Assembly (NCBI GenBank): GCA_964648215.1
Contig: CAZYMF010000003.1
Coordinates: 9,635-73,634 of the forward strand
Length of the DNA stretch: 64,000 nucleotides
Direction: 5' to 3'
From: CAZYMF01 sp964648215
GTDB lineage: Bacteria; Desulfobacterota; Binatia; HRBIN30; JACQVA1
Shown: piece by piece, positions 7,882-17,729 of the stretch
How the letters are laid out: each line of letters starts with the position of its first letter
Position numbering within the stretch: position 1 is the first letter of the stretch
Notes under the pieces: model-generated
What the model was told of the DNA's origin: nothing
The model's input: only the letters and a program-made list of their open reading frames with translations
Databases searched by the model: none
Made by a program: the position numbers and the translations under genes

Positions 7882-8838
7882 TCACCGCCCGGGGTCGACG
7901 GGAGGCGTGAAATCGTGCAGGACGAGTCCGGGCGGCGGATCGCGCCACAGCGGACCGACGTCGTCGCCGGGGGCGACGTGGAGCTGCGGGTCGAGGTCTT
8001 GAAAGCGTTTCAGGCGCCAGATGTGGTCCCACCAGCGGTCGGCGTCGTACGGCGCCCGCGGCTGCGCCGTGTAGCGGATCGACTCGGCCACCGGGGCCAG
8101 ATCGCCCGCCAACAGCAAGGGAGCCGAGGGCAGGCGCAGCAGCAGCGCCATGCTGCCGGGGGTAGAGCCGGCGGTGTCGATCAGCATGCAGCTGCCGTCG
8201 CCGAACAGGTCGACTGCGGACTCGAAGGTGCCCAGCGGTCCGCCGGAGGAGAAGTCGATGAACTTCCAGCTCTCGACGCCGGCGTACTCGCGCGGCAGGT
8301 AGCCGCTGGGGACGCGGTGCGCGTACTCGTGCTCGTTGCGGGTCACGACCACGCGCGCGTGCGCAAACGCGTGCAGCTCCCCGGTCGAGTCGAACTGCAG
8401 GTCGGTGAGAACGACCCAGTGGACCGCCGACCTATCGACGCCGTTGGCCGCCAGCTGGGATGGCAGGTCTTGCCCGGGCAACGCCTCCGGGTGCAGGAGC
8501 AGCTCGGACAGGCCACCGAGGTAGTCGCCGCGTTTGTCGGCGATGCGGTGGTTCAGGCCGGTGCCGAACAGAACGATGCCCTCGCGCGGGTGGCGAATGG
8601 CGAAGGCAAGAACCGGCAGCCGGCGTTCCCGCGTCAGGCTACCGCCGCGGTAGACGAGCCCCGGACGAACGCGCAGCCAGCCGGTGACGAACGCGGTGAC
8701 CCGCAGCCCCGCGGCGCCACGGTACGGCTTCGGCCAGTCGTGCAACGTCGGAGGGATATACGGAATCCGCTGCTCCTTCTCGCAACCGCCGAGAAGCAAC
8801 AGCGGGGCGAGCAACAAGGCGAAGAGGGCGCGTGTCAT
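7882..8838 (-). CDS. Lipoprotein with degenerate metallo-beta-lactamase fold
   Basis: 318 residues from ATG at 8838. This start is chosen because it opens a lipoprotein signal (MTRALFALLLAPLLLLGGCEKEQ, lipobox LGGC); the longer open frame upstream is not signal-like. The body follows the MBL fold of AHL-lactonase-like enzymes: LAFAIRHPREGIVLFGTG, WVVLTDLQFDSTGEL, DTAGSTPGSMALLL and LLLAGDLA. The zinc site is broken: the usual HxHxDH is D146-L-Q148-F-D150-S151, and the later GHTPGH is GSTPGS. It is probably not a zinc hydrolase in the normal sense. It ends 8 bases from the converging DUF6502 gene. Confidence 0.75.
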   Translation of the reverse strand: MTRALFALLLAPLLLLGGCEKEQRIPYIPPTLHDWPKPYRGAAGLRVTAFVTGWLRVRPGLVYRGGSLTRERRLPVLAFAIRHPREGIVLFGTGLNHRIADKRGDYLGGLSELLLHPEALPGQDLPSQLAANGVDRSAVHWVVLTDLQFDSTGELHAFAHARVVVTRNEHEYAHRVPSGYLPREYAGVESWKFIDFSSGGPLGTFESAVDLFGDGSCMLIDTAGSTPGSMALLLRLPSAPLLLAGDLAPVAESIRYTAQPRAPYDADRWWDHIWRLKRFQDLDPQLHVAPGDDVGPLWRDPPPGLVLHDFTPPVDPGR

Positions 8839-8971
8839 GCCGTCGTTCCGTCCGGACGCTGTCACTCCCGCGCGGGCATTGCAACGGCGGCGCGGCGGAC
8901 CGTTGCATCGGCAGTATAGGCCGAGTAAAGCTGGCAGCGTCCACGTGGAGTGTGCGCGCGGACCGTGATCG

Positions 8972-9763
8972 GTGGGGGGCGTTTTGGAGTCATTGCGCTT
9001 TGACAGCCGTCCGGGCTTGCGGCGACCGGTTCTGATTCTGGCCTTCTCCGGCTGGAACGACGCGGGGCAGTCCGCCACCGCGGCGGTGAGCTACCTCGCC
9101 GATCAGTTCGAAGCCCGGGCTCTGGCGGTCATCGATCCGGACGAGTTCTACGACTTCACCGTGCTGCGGCCGCAGGTGCGCCTGGTGGACGGAGTGCACC
9201 GGCAGGTGGACTGGACCGTCAACGAGTTTCGCTACACGGCGAACCCGGCGCTCGAGCGCGATCTCATCTTCGGCTGGGGCCCGGAGCCGCACCTGAAGTG
9301 GAAGAGCTTCTGCTCCTCGGTCGTGCAGCTCGTGCGCGAGTGCGGCGTCGAGATGGTGGTGACGCTCGGCGGCTTTCTCGCCGAGCTGCTCTACTCGCGA
9401 CCGGTGCCGATCAGCGGCTTCGCCAGCGATCCGGCGTTGATCGCCAAGCTCGAGCTGCAGACGACCCGCTACGAGGGACCCACCGGCATCGTCGGCGTGC
9501 TCGCCGACGTCTGCCGGCGCGAGGCCGTGCCCCACGTCAGCCTGTGGGCGGCGCTGCCGCACTACATCGCCGCGGTGCCCAATCCGCGCGGGGCCCTGGC
9601 CCTGCTGATGCGCTTGACCTCGTTTCTCAATCTCCCGGCCGATCTCGCGCCGCTGCAGAGCGACGCCGCGATCTTCGAGGAGAAGGTCAACGAGGCGGTC
9701 GCCGAGGACCCCAAGCTCTCCGCCTACGTCCGCGAGCTGAAGAAGCGCGAGTTCGCGAACTGA
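8972..9763 (+). CDS. PAC2 family protein (proteasome-assembly-chaperone-like)
   Basis: 263 residues. The GTG at 8972 is chosen; the TTG at 8984 is an alternative. Family features are the N-terminal LILAFSGWNDAGQSATAAVSYL, then IDPDEFYDFTVLRPQVRL, VVTLGGFLAELLYSRPVPISG and EGPTGIVGVLADVCRREAVPHVSLWAALPHY. These are typical of bacterial PAC2 proteins, which fold like purine nucleoside phosphorylases but whose function is not established. It is divergently oriented from the lipoprotein gene, with a 133-base spacer. Confidence 0.88.
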   Translation: MGGVLESLRFDSRPGLRRPVLILAFSGWNDAGQSATAAVSYLADQFEARALAVIDPDEFYDFTVLRPQVRLVDGVHRQVDWTVNEFRYTANPALERDLIFGWGPEPHLKWKSFCSSVVQLVRECGVEMVVTLGGFLAELLYSRPVPISGFASDPALIAKLELQTTRYEGPTGIVGVLADVCRREAVPHVSLWAALPHYIAAVPNPRGALALLMRLTSFLNLPADLAPLQSDAAIFEEKVNEAVAEDPKLSAYVRELKKREFAN

Positions 9764-9786
9764 GCGGTCGCGCTCGTGGGTCGCTC

Positions 9787-10659
9787 TCAGCCGGCGACGA
9801 CGGGGTTCTCCAGCGCCCCGATGCCGTCGATCTCGACGCGCACGACGTCGCCGGCGCGCAGGAAGCGCTTGGGATTGCGGCGCACGCCGACGCCGGCGGG
9901 GGTACCGGTGGTGATGACGTCGCCGGGTTCCAGCGTGACGCCGGCGGAGATGTACTCGATCAGCTTGGCGACGTCGAAGATCAGATGCCGGGTGTTCGAG
10001 TGCTGCATCGGCTCGCCGCTGACGATGGTGCGCAGCTCCAGCGCGCCGGGGTCGGGAATCTCGTCGGCCGTCACCAGGGCCGGCCCCATGGGGGCAAAGG
10101 TGTCGAACGACTTGCCCAGGCAGTGGCCGCTGCGCGTCTGGTAGTCGCGCGCGGTGACGTCGTTCAGGATTGTGTACCCGGCGACGTGAGCCAGCGCCTC
10201 GGTTGCCGATACCCGCCGGGCCGTGCGCCCGATCACCACCGCCAGCTCGCCCTCGTAGTCGATCATCGAAGAAGCCGGCGGAATCGCGATGGGCCCGCCG
10301 GGGCCGATGACCGCGGTGACCGCCTTGGAGAACACCATCGGCACGGCCGGGATCGGGTTGCCGGTCTCCTCGGCGTGATCGCGATAGTTGAGCCCGATGC
10401 CGAAGATCTTGCCCGGACGCGGCAGCGGCGCCAGCAGCTCGACCTCGGCCGCCGCAAGCAGGCCGACCCCGTCCTCCTGGGCGCGGGCGGCCACCGCGAT
10501 GGCCGTCTGCATCGGTTTGGGGCCGGCGGCCAGCAGCTCGATCATCGAGCGCGGCAACGCCGGCGCCGCCACCGAGAAGTCCACGATCCCGCGCAGCGTG
10601 TCAGCGCCGATGTGGCGCTCCTGGCCGATGGCGAACGTGACCAGTCGCATGGTCTTCAC
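9787..10659 (-). CDS. Fumarylacetoacetate hydrolase family protein
   Basis: 290 residues. The N-terminal ~70 residues form a small domain, followed by the FAH catalytic fold: GKIFGIGLNYRDHAEETGN, MVFSKAVTAVIGPGGPI, the metal-binding segment DYEGELAVVIG, GYTILNDVTARDYQ, and the C-terminal PGDVITTGTPAGVG. Such enzymes cleave C-C bonds of acylpyruvates or act as 2-oxo-acid decarboxylase/hydratases in aromatic catabolism; the exact substrate cannot be read from sequence. It converges on the PAC2 gene with a 23-base gap. Confidence 0.9.
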   Translation of the reverse strand: MKTMRLVTFAIGQERHIGADTLRGIVDFSVAAPALPRSMIELLAAGPKPMQTAIAVAARAQEDGVGLLAAAEVELLAPLPRPGKIFGIGLNYRDHAEETGNPIPAVPMVFSKAVTAVIGPGGPIAIPPASSMIDYEGELAVVIGRTARRVSATEALAHVAGYTILNDVTARDYQTRSGHCLGKSFDTFAPMGPALVTADEIPDPGALELRTIVSGEPMQHSNTRHLIFDVAKLIEYISAGVTLEPGDVITTGTPAGVGVRRNPKRFLRAGDVVRVEIDGIGALENPVVAG

Positions 10660-10699
10660 CCCTGTTCGCGGCTCAACTCCCCGCCGTCCGCGAAGCCGC

Positions 10700-11782
10700 T
10701 CAACGCGGGTAGTGATAGCCGAGATCGATCTGGTCGCTGTCGGCGGCGCCGCTGGTCGCCGTCGTGCGCTCCTGGACCACGGTGGCGATGTCGCCCGGCG
10801 TATCGGGATCGCCGGCGTCGACGGCCGGGCTGACCACGAGCTGGTCCGGGGATTGCGCCAGGCGAAAGTTCTCTCCCGGAGCGATGAAATCGGGCTCCAC
10901 CATGGTCAGCGAGCTCGCGCCGGGGGTAACGCCGACGTAGGGGTCGGTGTTCAGATTGAAGTCCTCGTGCAAGCCGTCGAGGGAGCTCGGGACGCCGGTG
11001 AAGACCTCGAAGCCAGGACCCATGTTTGCGTTCATGATGTTGTTGACGAAGAAGGTGTCCCGCGCCGGCAGCTTGCTGCTACCGACCGTGATACCGCCGC
11101 CCACGTTGCCAAAGATGGTGTTGTTGTAGACTCGCGCGTTGATCGACTGGGCCTGGTTGTTGGCGACCTTGCCGAGCACGTCGATACCGAAGCCCTGATT
11201 GCTGTACACTAGGTTGTTCACCACCGTGATGTTGACGGCGTCGGCGACGCGGATGCCTTCGGCACCGTTGTCGCGGACGATGCAGTTGCGCACGATCACG
11301 TCACTCGCCGAGCTGCTCTTGACCACGATGCCGGCGCTGCCGCTGCCACCCGCCGAACCGATGGCGGTGAATCCATCGACGATGATGTGCGATTTGTTCG
11401 ACACCTTGAAGGCCGCGTCGCTGGTGCCGCCGGCGTCGAGAATGACCTCTCCCGGCGAGTCATTGGTCATCTGCCCCGTCGGATCGGCGAGGAAGGTGAT
11501 CGGCTGCGCGCTGCTGCCCTGGTTCACGATGTTGACGGGTTGGTAGGTTCCGGGGCCGACGATGATCGTGTCCCCCGGGGTGGCCTTCTTCCCCGCTGTG
11601 TCCACCTCGCGCAGGGCTGTGTCCGGGGTGGTGCCGTCGTTGCTGTCGCTGCCGCTGGCGCGAACGTAGAACACATCGGGGTTGTTCTGCGGTGGCGGCG
11701 CAGTGCCGCCGCCACCACCACACGCGGCGGCCAGGAACGGTACGAGGACGAGCCAAAGAAGCTGTTTTGCGATCATACTCAC
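10700..11782 (-). CDS. Lipoprotein with right-handed parallel beta-helix repeats
   Basis: 360 residues. The N-terminus (LVLVPFLAAACGGGGG) is a lipobox followed by a Gly linker, common in surface lipoproteins. The next segment (FYVRASGSDSNDGTTPDTALREVDTA, then PGDTIIVGPGTYQPV) matches the start of DUF1565/pectate-lyase-like helices. Coil turns follow: HIIVDGFTAIG, SDVIVRNCIVRDNGAEGIRV, VNITVVNNLVYSNQGFGIDV and ARVYNNTIFGNVGGGITV. No lyase catalytic residues were recognised, so this may be a carbohydrate-binding or structural surface protein rather than an enzyme. Confidence 0.8.
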   Translation of the reverse strand: MSMIAKQLLWLVLVPFLAAACGGGGGTAPPPQNNPDVFYVRASGSDSNDGTTPDTALREVDTAGKKATPGDTIIVGPGTYQPVNIVNQGSSAQPITFLADPTGQMTNDSPGEVILDAGGTSDAAFKVSNKSHIIVDGFTAIGSAGGSGSAGIVVKSSSASDVIVRNCIVRDNGAEGIRVADAVNITVVNNLVYSNQGFGIDVLGKVANNQAQSINARVYNNTIFGNVGGGITVGSSKLPARDTFFVNNIMNANMGPGFEVFTGVPSSLDGLHEDFNLNTDPYVGVTPGASSLTMVEPDFIAPGENFRLAQSPDQLVVSPAVDAGDPDTPGDIATVVQERTTATSGAADSDQIDLGYHYPR

Positions 11783-11795
11783 TCCAGCGCGGGAG

Positions 11796-12683
11796 CTAAC
11801 GAAGATCTTCGCGCTGCAAAATTTCGATGAACTTGACGGCGGCGGGGGACAGGTGGCGGTTCTTCTTGTGGATGATGCCGAGCGGGCGCAGCAGCGTCGC
11901 TTCGGCGAGCTGGATGGCCTTCAGCGTTCCATGATTGAGCTCCGGCTGGATCGCGGCCAGCGGCACGATGCCGACTCCCTGGCCGATCTCGATGGCCCGC
12001 TTGATGGTCTCGATGTTGTCGAACTCGCCGACGTATTTCACCGCCACCTGGTGCTCGCGCAACAGCTGGTCGGTCGCCTTGCGCGTGGCGATGTCCTGCT
12101 CGTAGGCGACGAAGTTCTCGCCCCCCAGCTTGGCGATGCTGACCTTCTTCAGGTTGGCAAAAGCATGATCGGGCGGGCAGGCCAGCACCAGCCGGTCCTC
12201 GCGCCAGGGGAGGTTCTGCACCTGGGGGTGCTTGTGCGGGTATGCGACGATGCCGAGGTCGATCTGGCCGGCGATGACGCTGTCGTAGATCTTGTTCGGC
12301 CGCGCGTACTCGACGTGCACGTTCACCTGCGGGAAGCTGCGCATGTACTCCTTGAGATAAGGCGGCAGCTCGTGCAGCCCGACGCTGTAGACGATGGCCA
12401 CGCGCAAGCTGCCCGCCACCACCTTGCCGGTTTCCTGCAGCTGCGTCTCGATCTCCTGGTACTTCTCCAGGATCTCGCGGCTGACCCGGTAGAGGATCTC
12501 TCCGGCCGGGGTCGGCTTGGCCCCGTGGCGGCTGCGCTCCAGCAGCGTGCACTGGTAGCGCGACTCGAGGGCGCGCAGCTGCTGGCTGACGGCGGATTGC
12601 GTGATGTAGTTCTGGGAGGCAGCGGCCGAAAAGCTTCCGGTCTCGACCACGTCGCAAAACACCCGCAACGTCTCGATGTGCAT
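11796..12683 (-). CDS. LysR-family transcriptional regulator
   Basis: 295 residues. The winged helix-turn-helix is at 1-60 (MHIETLRVFCDVVETGSFSAAA, ITQSAVSQQLRALE, LLERSRHGAKPTPAG). The effector-binding domain follows from about 90 (GSLRVAIVYSVGLHELPPYL, then GIVPLAAIQPEL). It is transcribed divergently from the glutaryl-CoA-type dehydrogenase gene across a 255-base spacer, the usual layout for a LysR activator and its target. Control of that gene is inferred from this layout. The inducer is unknown. Confidence 0.9.
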   Translation of the reverse strand: MHIETLRVFCDVVETGSFSAAASQNYITQSAVSQQLRALESRYQCTLLERSRHGAKPTPAGEILYRVSREILEKYQEIETQLQETGKVVAGSLRVAIVYSVGLHELPPYLKEYMRSFPQVNVHVEYARPNKIYDSVIAGQIDLGIVAYPHKHPQVQNLPWREDRLVLACPPDHAFANLKKVSIAKLGGENFVAYEQDIATRKATDQLLREHQVAVKYVGEFDNIETIKRAIEIGQGVGIVPLAAIQPELNHGTLKAIQLAEATLLRPLGIIHKKNRHLSPAAVKFIEILQREDLR

Positions 12684-12938
12684 CCCATGTAGAGTAGAGC
12701 AGCTGCCGGGGAAGTCAAGAAGATCTGCTTATCGAAGCAACAATGCGGCACGGACCCTCGGTTGTGCGACCCGGCCCCGGGCAGTAACATGCCGCGACAT
12801 CTAGGGGGCAGCGACCCCAGCGAGACGGGGACTTCGCCCCACGCTCCCGTCGGTCGCTCCCCTCGGTGACTCGTTGAAAGTCGACTCAAATCAAGCAAGT
12901 TCCAGACTTCAAGAACCCTGGGGAATGGGAGCACGGAC

Positions 12939-14108
12939 ATGACGGCATTCGCGGGCCTGGACTACTACGATCTGGACGAGCTGCTCGACGACGAGGCGAA
13001 GATGATTCGCCGCACGGTGCGCGATTTCGTCGAGCGCGAGGCGCAGCCGATCATCGAGGCCCATCACGCCCGCGAGGAGTTCCCGCGCCAGCTGATCCCG
13101 CGCATGGCCGAACTCGGCTTCTTCGGTGCCAACCTCAAGGGCTACGAGTGCCCCGGGCTCAGCAACATCGCCTACGGCCTGATCTGCCAGGAGGTCGAGC
13201 GCTGCGACAGCGGGCTGCGCTCGATGGTGTCGGTCCAGGGCTCGCTGGCGATGTATGCCATCTACGCCTTCGGCTCGGAGGACCAGAAGCGGCGCTGGCT
13301 GCCGGCGATGGCAGCGGGCAAGGCGATCGGCTGCTTCGGCCTGACCGAGCCCGACCACGGCTCCGATCCCGGCGGCATGACCACCCGCGCCCGCGAGGAC
13401 GGCAATCACTACGTCCTCAGCGGCGTGAAGCGTTGGATCACCAACGGCAGCGTCTCCGACGTCGCCGTGGTGTGGGCCAAGACCGCGGACGGGGTCATCC
13501 GCGGCTTCCTGGTCGAGAAAGGCATGCCGGGATACGCCACCCACGACATCAAGGGCAAGTTCTCCCTGCGCGCCTCGATCACCTCGGAGCTCGTGCTCGA
13601 GGAGGTACGAGTGCCGCGCGAGAGCCTGCTGCCCGGCGTCACCGGCCTCAAGGGACCGTTCTCCTGCCTCACCCAGGCGCGCTACGGCATCGTCTGGGGC
13701 GCGATGGGGGCGGCGATGGCCTGCTACCACACGGCGCTGGACTACGCGAAGACGCGGACCCAGTTCGATCGCCCGCTCGCCGGCTTCCAGCTGGTGCAGC
13801 AGAAGCTGGTCCACATGGTCACCGAGATCACCAAGGGGCAGCTGCTGGCGTGGCGCCTGGGACAACTCAAGGACTCGGGCAGACTGCGACCACAGCAGGT
13901 GTCGCTGGCCAAGCGCAACAACGTCGGCCACGCGCTCGAGATCGCCCGTCTGGCGCGCGACATCCTCGGCGCCAACGGCATCGTCAACGAGTACCCCGTC
14001 ATCCGCCACATGATGAATCTCGAAACCGTCAACACCTACGAGGGCACCTACGACATGCACACGCTCATCGTCGGCCGCGACATCACCGGCGAGGACGCGA
14101 TCCGCTGA
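12939..14108 (+). CDS. gcdH: Acyl-CoA dehydrogenase, glutaryl-CoA dehydrogenase-like
   Basis: 389 residues from ATG at 12939, with GGGAG upstream. The family signature of GCDH is strong: DSGLRSMVSVQGSLAMYAIY, GCFGLTEPDHGSDPGGM, RWITNGSVSDVAVVWAK and the C-terminal NTYEGTYDMHTLIVGR. The Glu of that last segment is the catalytic base. It oxidises (and in true GCDH decarboxylates) glutaryl-CoA, on the lysine/tryptophan/benzoate degradation route. Isolated genes of this clade can use other short acyl-CoAs, so the symbol is tentative. The divergent LysR gene upstream fits a catabolic switch. Confidence 0.85.
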   Translation: MTAFAGLDYYDLDELLDDEAKMIRRTVRDFVEREAQPIIEAHHAREEFPRQLIPRMAELGFFGANLKGYECPGLSNIAYGLICQEVERCDSGLRSMVSVQGSLAMYAIYAFGSEDQKRRWLPAMAAGKAIGCFGLTEPDHGSDPGGMTTRAREDGNHYVLSGVKRWITNGSVSDVAVVWAKTADGVIRGFLVEKGMPGYATHDIKGKFSLRASITSELVLEEVRVPRESLLPGVTGLKGPFSCLTQARYGIVWGAMGAAMACYHTALDYAKTRTQFDRPLAGFQLVQQKLVHMVTEITKGQLLAWRLGQLKDSGRLRPQQVSLAKRNNVGHALEIARLARDILGANGIVNEYPVIRHMMNLETVNTYEGTYDMHTLIVGRDITGEDAIR

Positions 14109-14192
14109 GCTCGCGAGTCGTTGATTGCTGACCCGTGAGCCGGTGACCCGCTCGGGCGCGGCGGCTGTCGCGCAGAGGAAGAGAGGCCAGGC

Positions 14193-14480
14193 ATGAAGCG
14201 CGGCTCCGGCCGATCGCTGAAGACGCAACGTTGGCTCGACGAGGCGGGCGTCGAGCAGAAGCTCGCCGCCGGTGCGACCATCGTCCCCCTCGGGCGGAGC
14301 TATCGACTACGCGACGGCCGGCTGGCGACGCTGGCGTTCAGCCACGACGACGAGCAACGAACCTGCGTCGGCTACGCCGTCGACGAAGGCGGCTGGGTGA
14401 TGGTCGAGTCGGAGCCGTACACGGCGCGCTCGCTCGGCTACTACCAGCGTTGGCTCAAGCGCCACCGCGAGCTCGACTGA
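14193..14480 (+). CDS. Small hypothetical protein
   Basis: 95 residues from ATG at 14193, with AGAGG upstream. It has a basic N-terminus, then [38 protein letters not shown], which reads as a small beta-sheet domain. There is no signal peptide or known motif. It follows the acyl-CoA dehydrogenase gene by 84 bases in the same direction and ends at a strong hairpin shared with the converging pyrophosphatase gene. I do not recognise the family. Confidence 0.5.
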   Translation: MKRGSGRSLKTQRWLDEAGVEQKLAAGATIVPLGRSYRLRDGRLATLAFSHDDEQRTCVGYAVDEGGWVMVESEPYTARSLGYYQRWLKRHRELD

Positions 14481-14481
14481 A

Positions 14482-14504
14482 GGGCGCGGCGATCCGCCGC
14501 GCCC
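14482..14504. terminator. Candidate bidirectional hairpin between convergent genes
   Basis: A perfect 10-bp inverted repeat (gggcgcggcg, loop atc, cgccgcgccc) fills the 31-base gap between two converging genes. It lacks a U-tract, so termination is inferred from stem strength and position only. Confidence 0.5.
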
Positions 14505-14511
14505 CCCCGGC

Positions 14512-16551
<2,040 letters not shown>

Positions 16552-16780
16552 GAGCTTGGTCTCCTGCGATTCTTTGTTTCGGCGAGGGCGAGCAACACAC
16601 CCGCCTCGACGCCATGAGTCTCGGCAGGCTCGCGCATCAAACACGCGCGCCGCGGAGCGCTGAAGTCGGCGGGTTCTATTCCAGAACTTCTCCGAAAAGA
16701 CAAATCCTGGAACCGACTTTGGTCTTCCCCCACGAACGGCCGGTTTCTCGGACGGCGCCACGCCGTGCTAGACAGGAAAC

Positions 16781-17140
16781 ATGACGGAGCCGGTACTCCA
16801 TCACGCATCGATCCGGGTCAGCGACGTGCCCCGCGCCCGCGCCTTCTACGAGCAGGTCCTGGGGTTCACACCGATCGCGCGCCCCGACATGGGCTTTCCC
16901 GGGGCGTGGTACGGCCTCGGGGCGGGCCAGTTGCACTTGATCCAGGGCGAGCCGGCGGACCCGCCCGCGCACGCCATCAACCCCGGCGATCCGCACTTCG
17001 CGGTCACGGTCGACCTCGACGCCATGCGCGCGAAGCTCAAGAGCGCCGGCATCGCCATGCTCGACCTCGGCGCCGACCAGCTCTGGGTGCTCGATCCCGA
17101 CGGCAATACCGTGGAGCTGCGACGCGACCCGAGGACCTGA
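16781..17140 (+). CDS. Glyoxalase/VOC superfamily protein
   Basis: 119 residues from ATG at 16781. It contains two beta-alpha-beta-beta-beta units: LHHASIRVSDVPRARAFYEQVLGF and HFAVTVDLDAMRAKLKSAGI, ending in LWVLDPDGNTVELRR. The metal-ligand pattern (His near the start and Glu near the end) is retained, so a metal-dependent isomerase, dioxygenase or hydrolase activity is possible. It is divergent from hppA with a 229-base spacer. No substrate can be named. Confidence 0.85.
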   Translation: MTEPVLHHASIRVSDVPRARAFYEQVLGFTPIARPDMGFPGAWYGLGAGQLHLIQGEPADPPAHAINPGDPHFAVTVDLDAMRAKLKSAGIAMLDLGADQLWVLDPDGNTVELRRDPRT

Positions 17141-17143
17141 GGT

Positions 17144-17163
17144 GCGCCCGAGGCGGCGGGCGC
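17144..17163. terminator. Hairpin between convergent VOC and DUF4340 genes
   Basis: A perfect 7-bp inverted repeat (gcgcccg / cgggcgc, 6-base loop) sits in the 31-base gap between converging genes. There is no U-tract. It is only a weak candidate. Confidence 0.3.
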
Positions 17164-17171
17164 CGCGCTCC

Positions 17172-17729
17172 TCACGCCTCCGGCCCCTTGCCTCCCAGGG
17201 CCTTGTACGCCTTGTCGAACTCCCACAGGATGAGCGATCCGGCCAGGGCGATGTGGCCGTCGCGTCCGACGCGGACGTAGGCGCCGGTGGCGGGCGGATT
17301 GCGCTCGCCGAGCAGCACCACGATCGGCTCGCCTTTTCCGCGATGGAGCTCGATCTCCCCCCGCGGCGGATCGAGCCCGCATTCGCGCAGGTGGTCGGGC
17401 GAGCTCTCCAGACGCATCAGCTCACCGATACCGCTCAGGTTCTCCAGGAAGTCGGCGACGGCGCCCGCGGGGGTGGTCGGCGGCCACTTGCCCCTCTCGC
17501 GTTTGGCCGTCACCTGGTGACCGTCGCTACGCAGGACGATCTCGTCGATCTCCTCCGGGTGGAAGGTCAGAAGCGGCGGAACGACCTTGGCATCCTCGGT
17601 GGTGAGGTGCTCGCCGGGCGCACCGGGCGCGCGCGCATTGGGTGATGACCCGGCCCCCTCGTAGACCAGGATAGCGGCACCGAGGGCGACCAGCAGGGCG
17701 AGAACGAGGGTGCCGCGAAGTCCCATCAC
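17172..17729 (-). CDS. DUF4340 family protein of a Gld-like ABC operon
   Basis: 185 residues. One N-terminal membrane span (LVLALLVALGAAILVYEG) precedes a periplasmic region with the DUF4340 pattern (LTFHPEEIDEIVLRSDGHQVTAKRERGKW, then YVRVGRDGHIALAGSLILWEF). It is the last gene of a four-gene minus-strand operon. Its start overlaps the stop of the GldG-like gene by 4 bases (ATGA), so translation is coupled. In gliding-type ABC systems DUF4340 proteins accompany GldG/GldF homologues; the transported cargo is not known. Confidence 0.82.
   Translation of the reverse strand: MMGLRGTLVLALLVALGAAILVYEGAGSSPNARAPGAPGEHLTTEDAKVVPPLLTFHPEEIDEIVLRSDGHQVTAKRERGKWPPTTPAGAVADFLENLSGIGELMRLESSPDHLRECGLDPPRGEIELHRGKGEPIVVLLGERNPPATGAYVRVGRDGHIALAGSLILWEFDKAYKALGGKGPEA

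Noticed and set aside
12684..12938. A possible structured RNA in the GC-rich spacer between the LysR gene and the dehydrogenase
   Set aside because: Several short inverted repeats exist, but none matches a known riboswitch and they are within what GC-rich DNA gives by chance.
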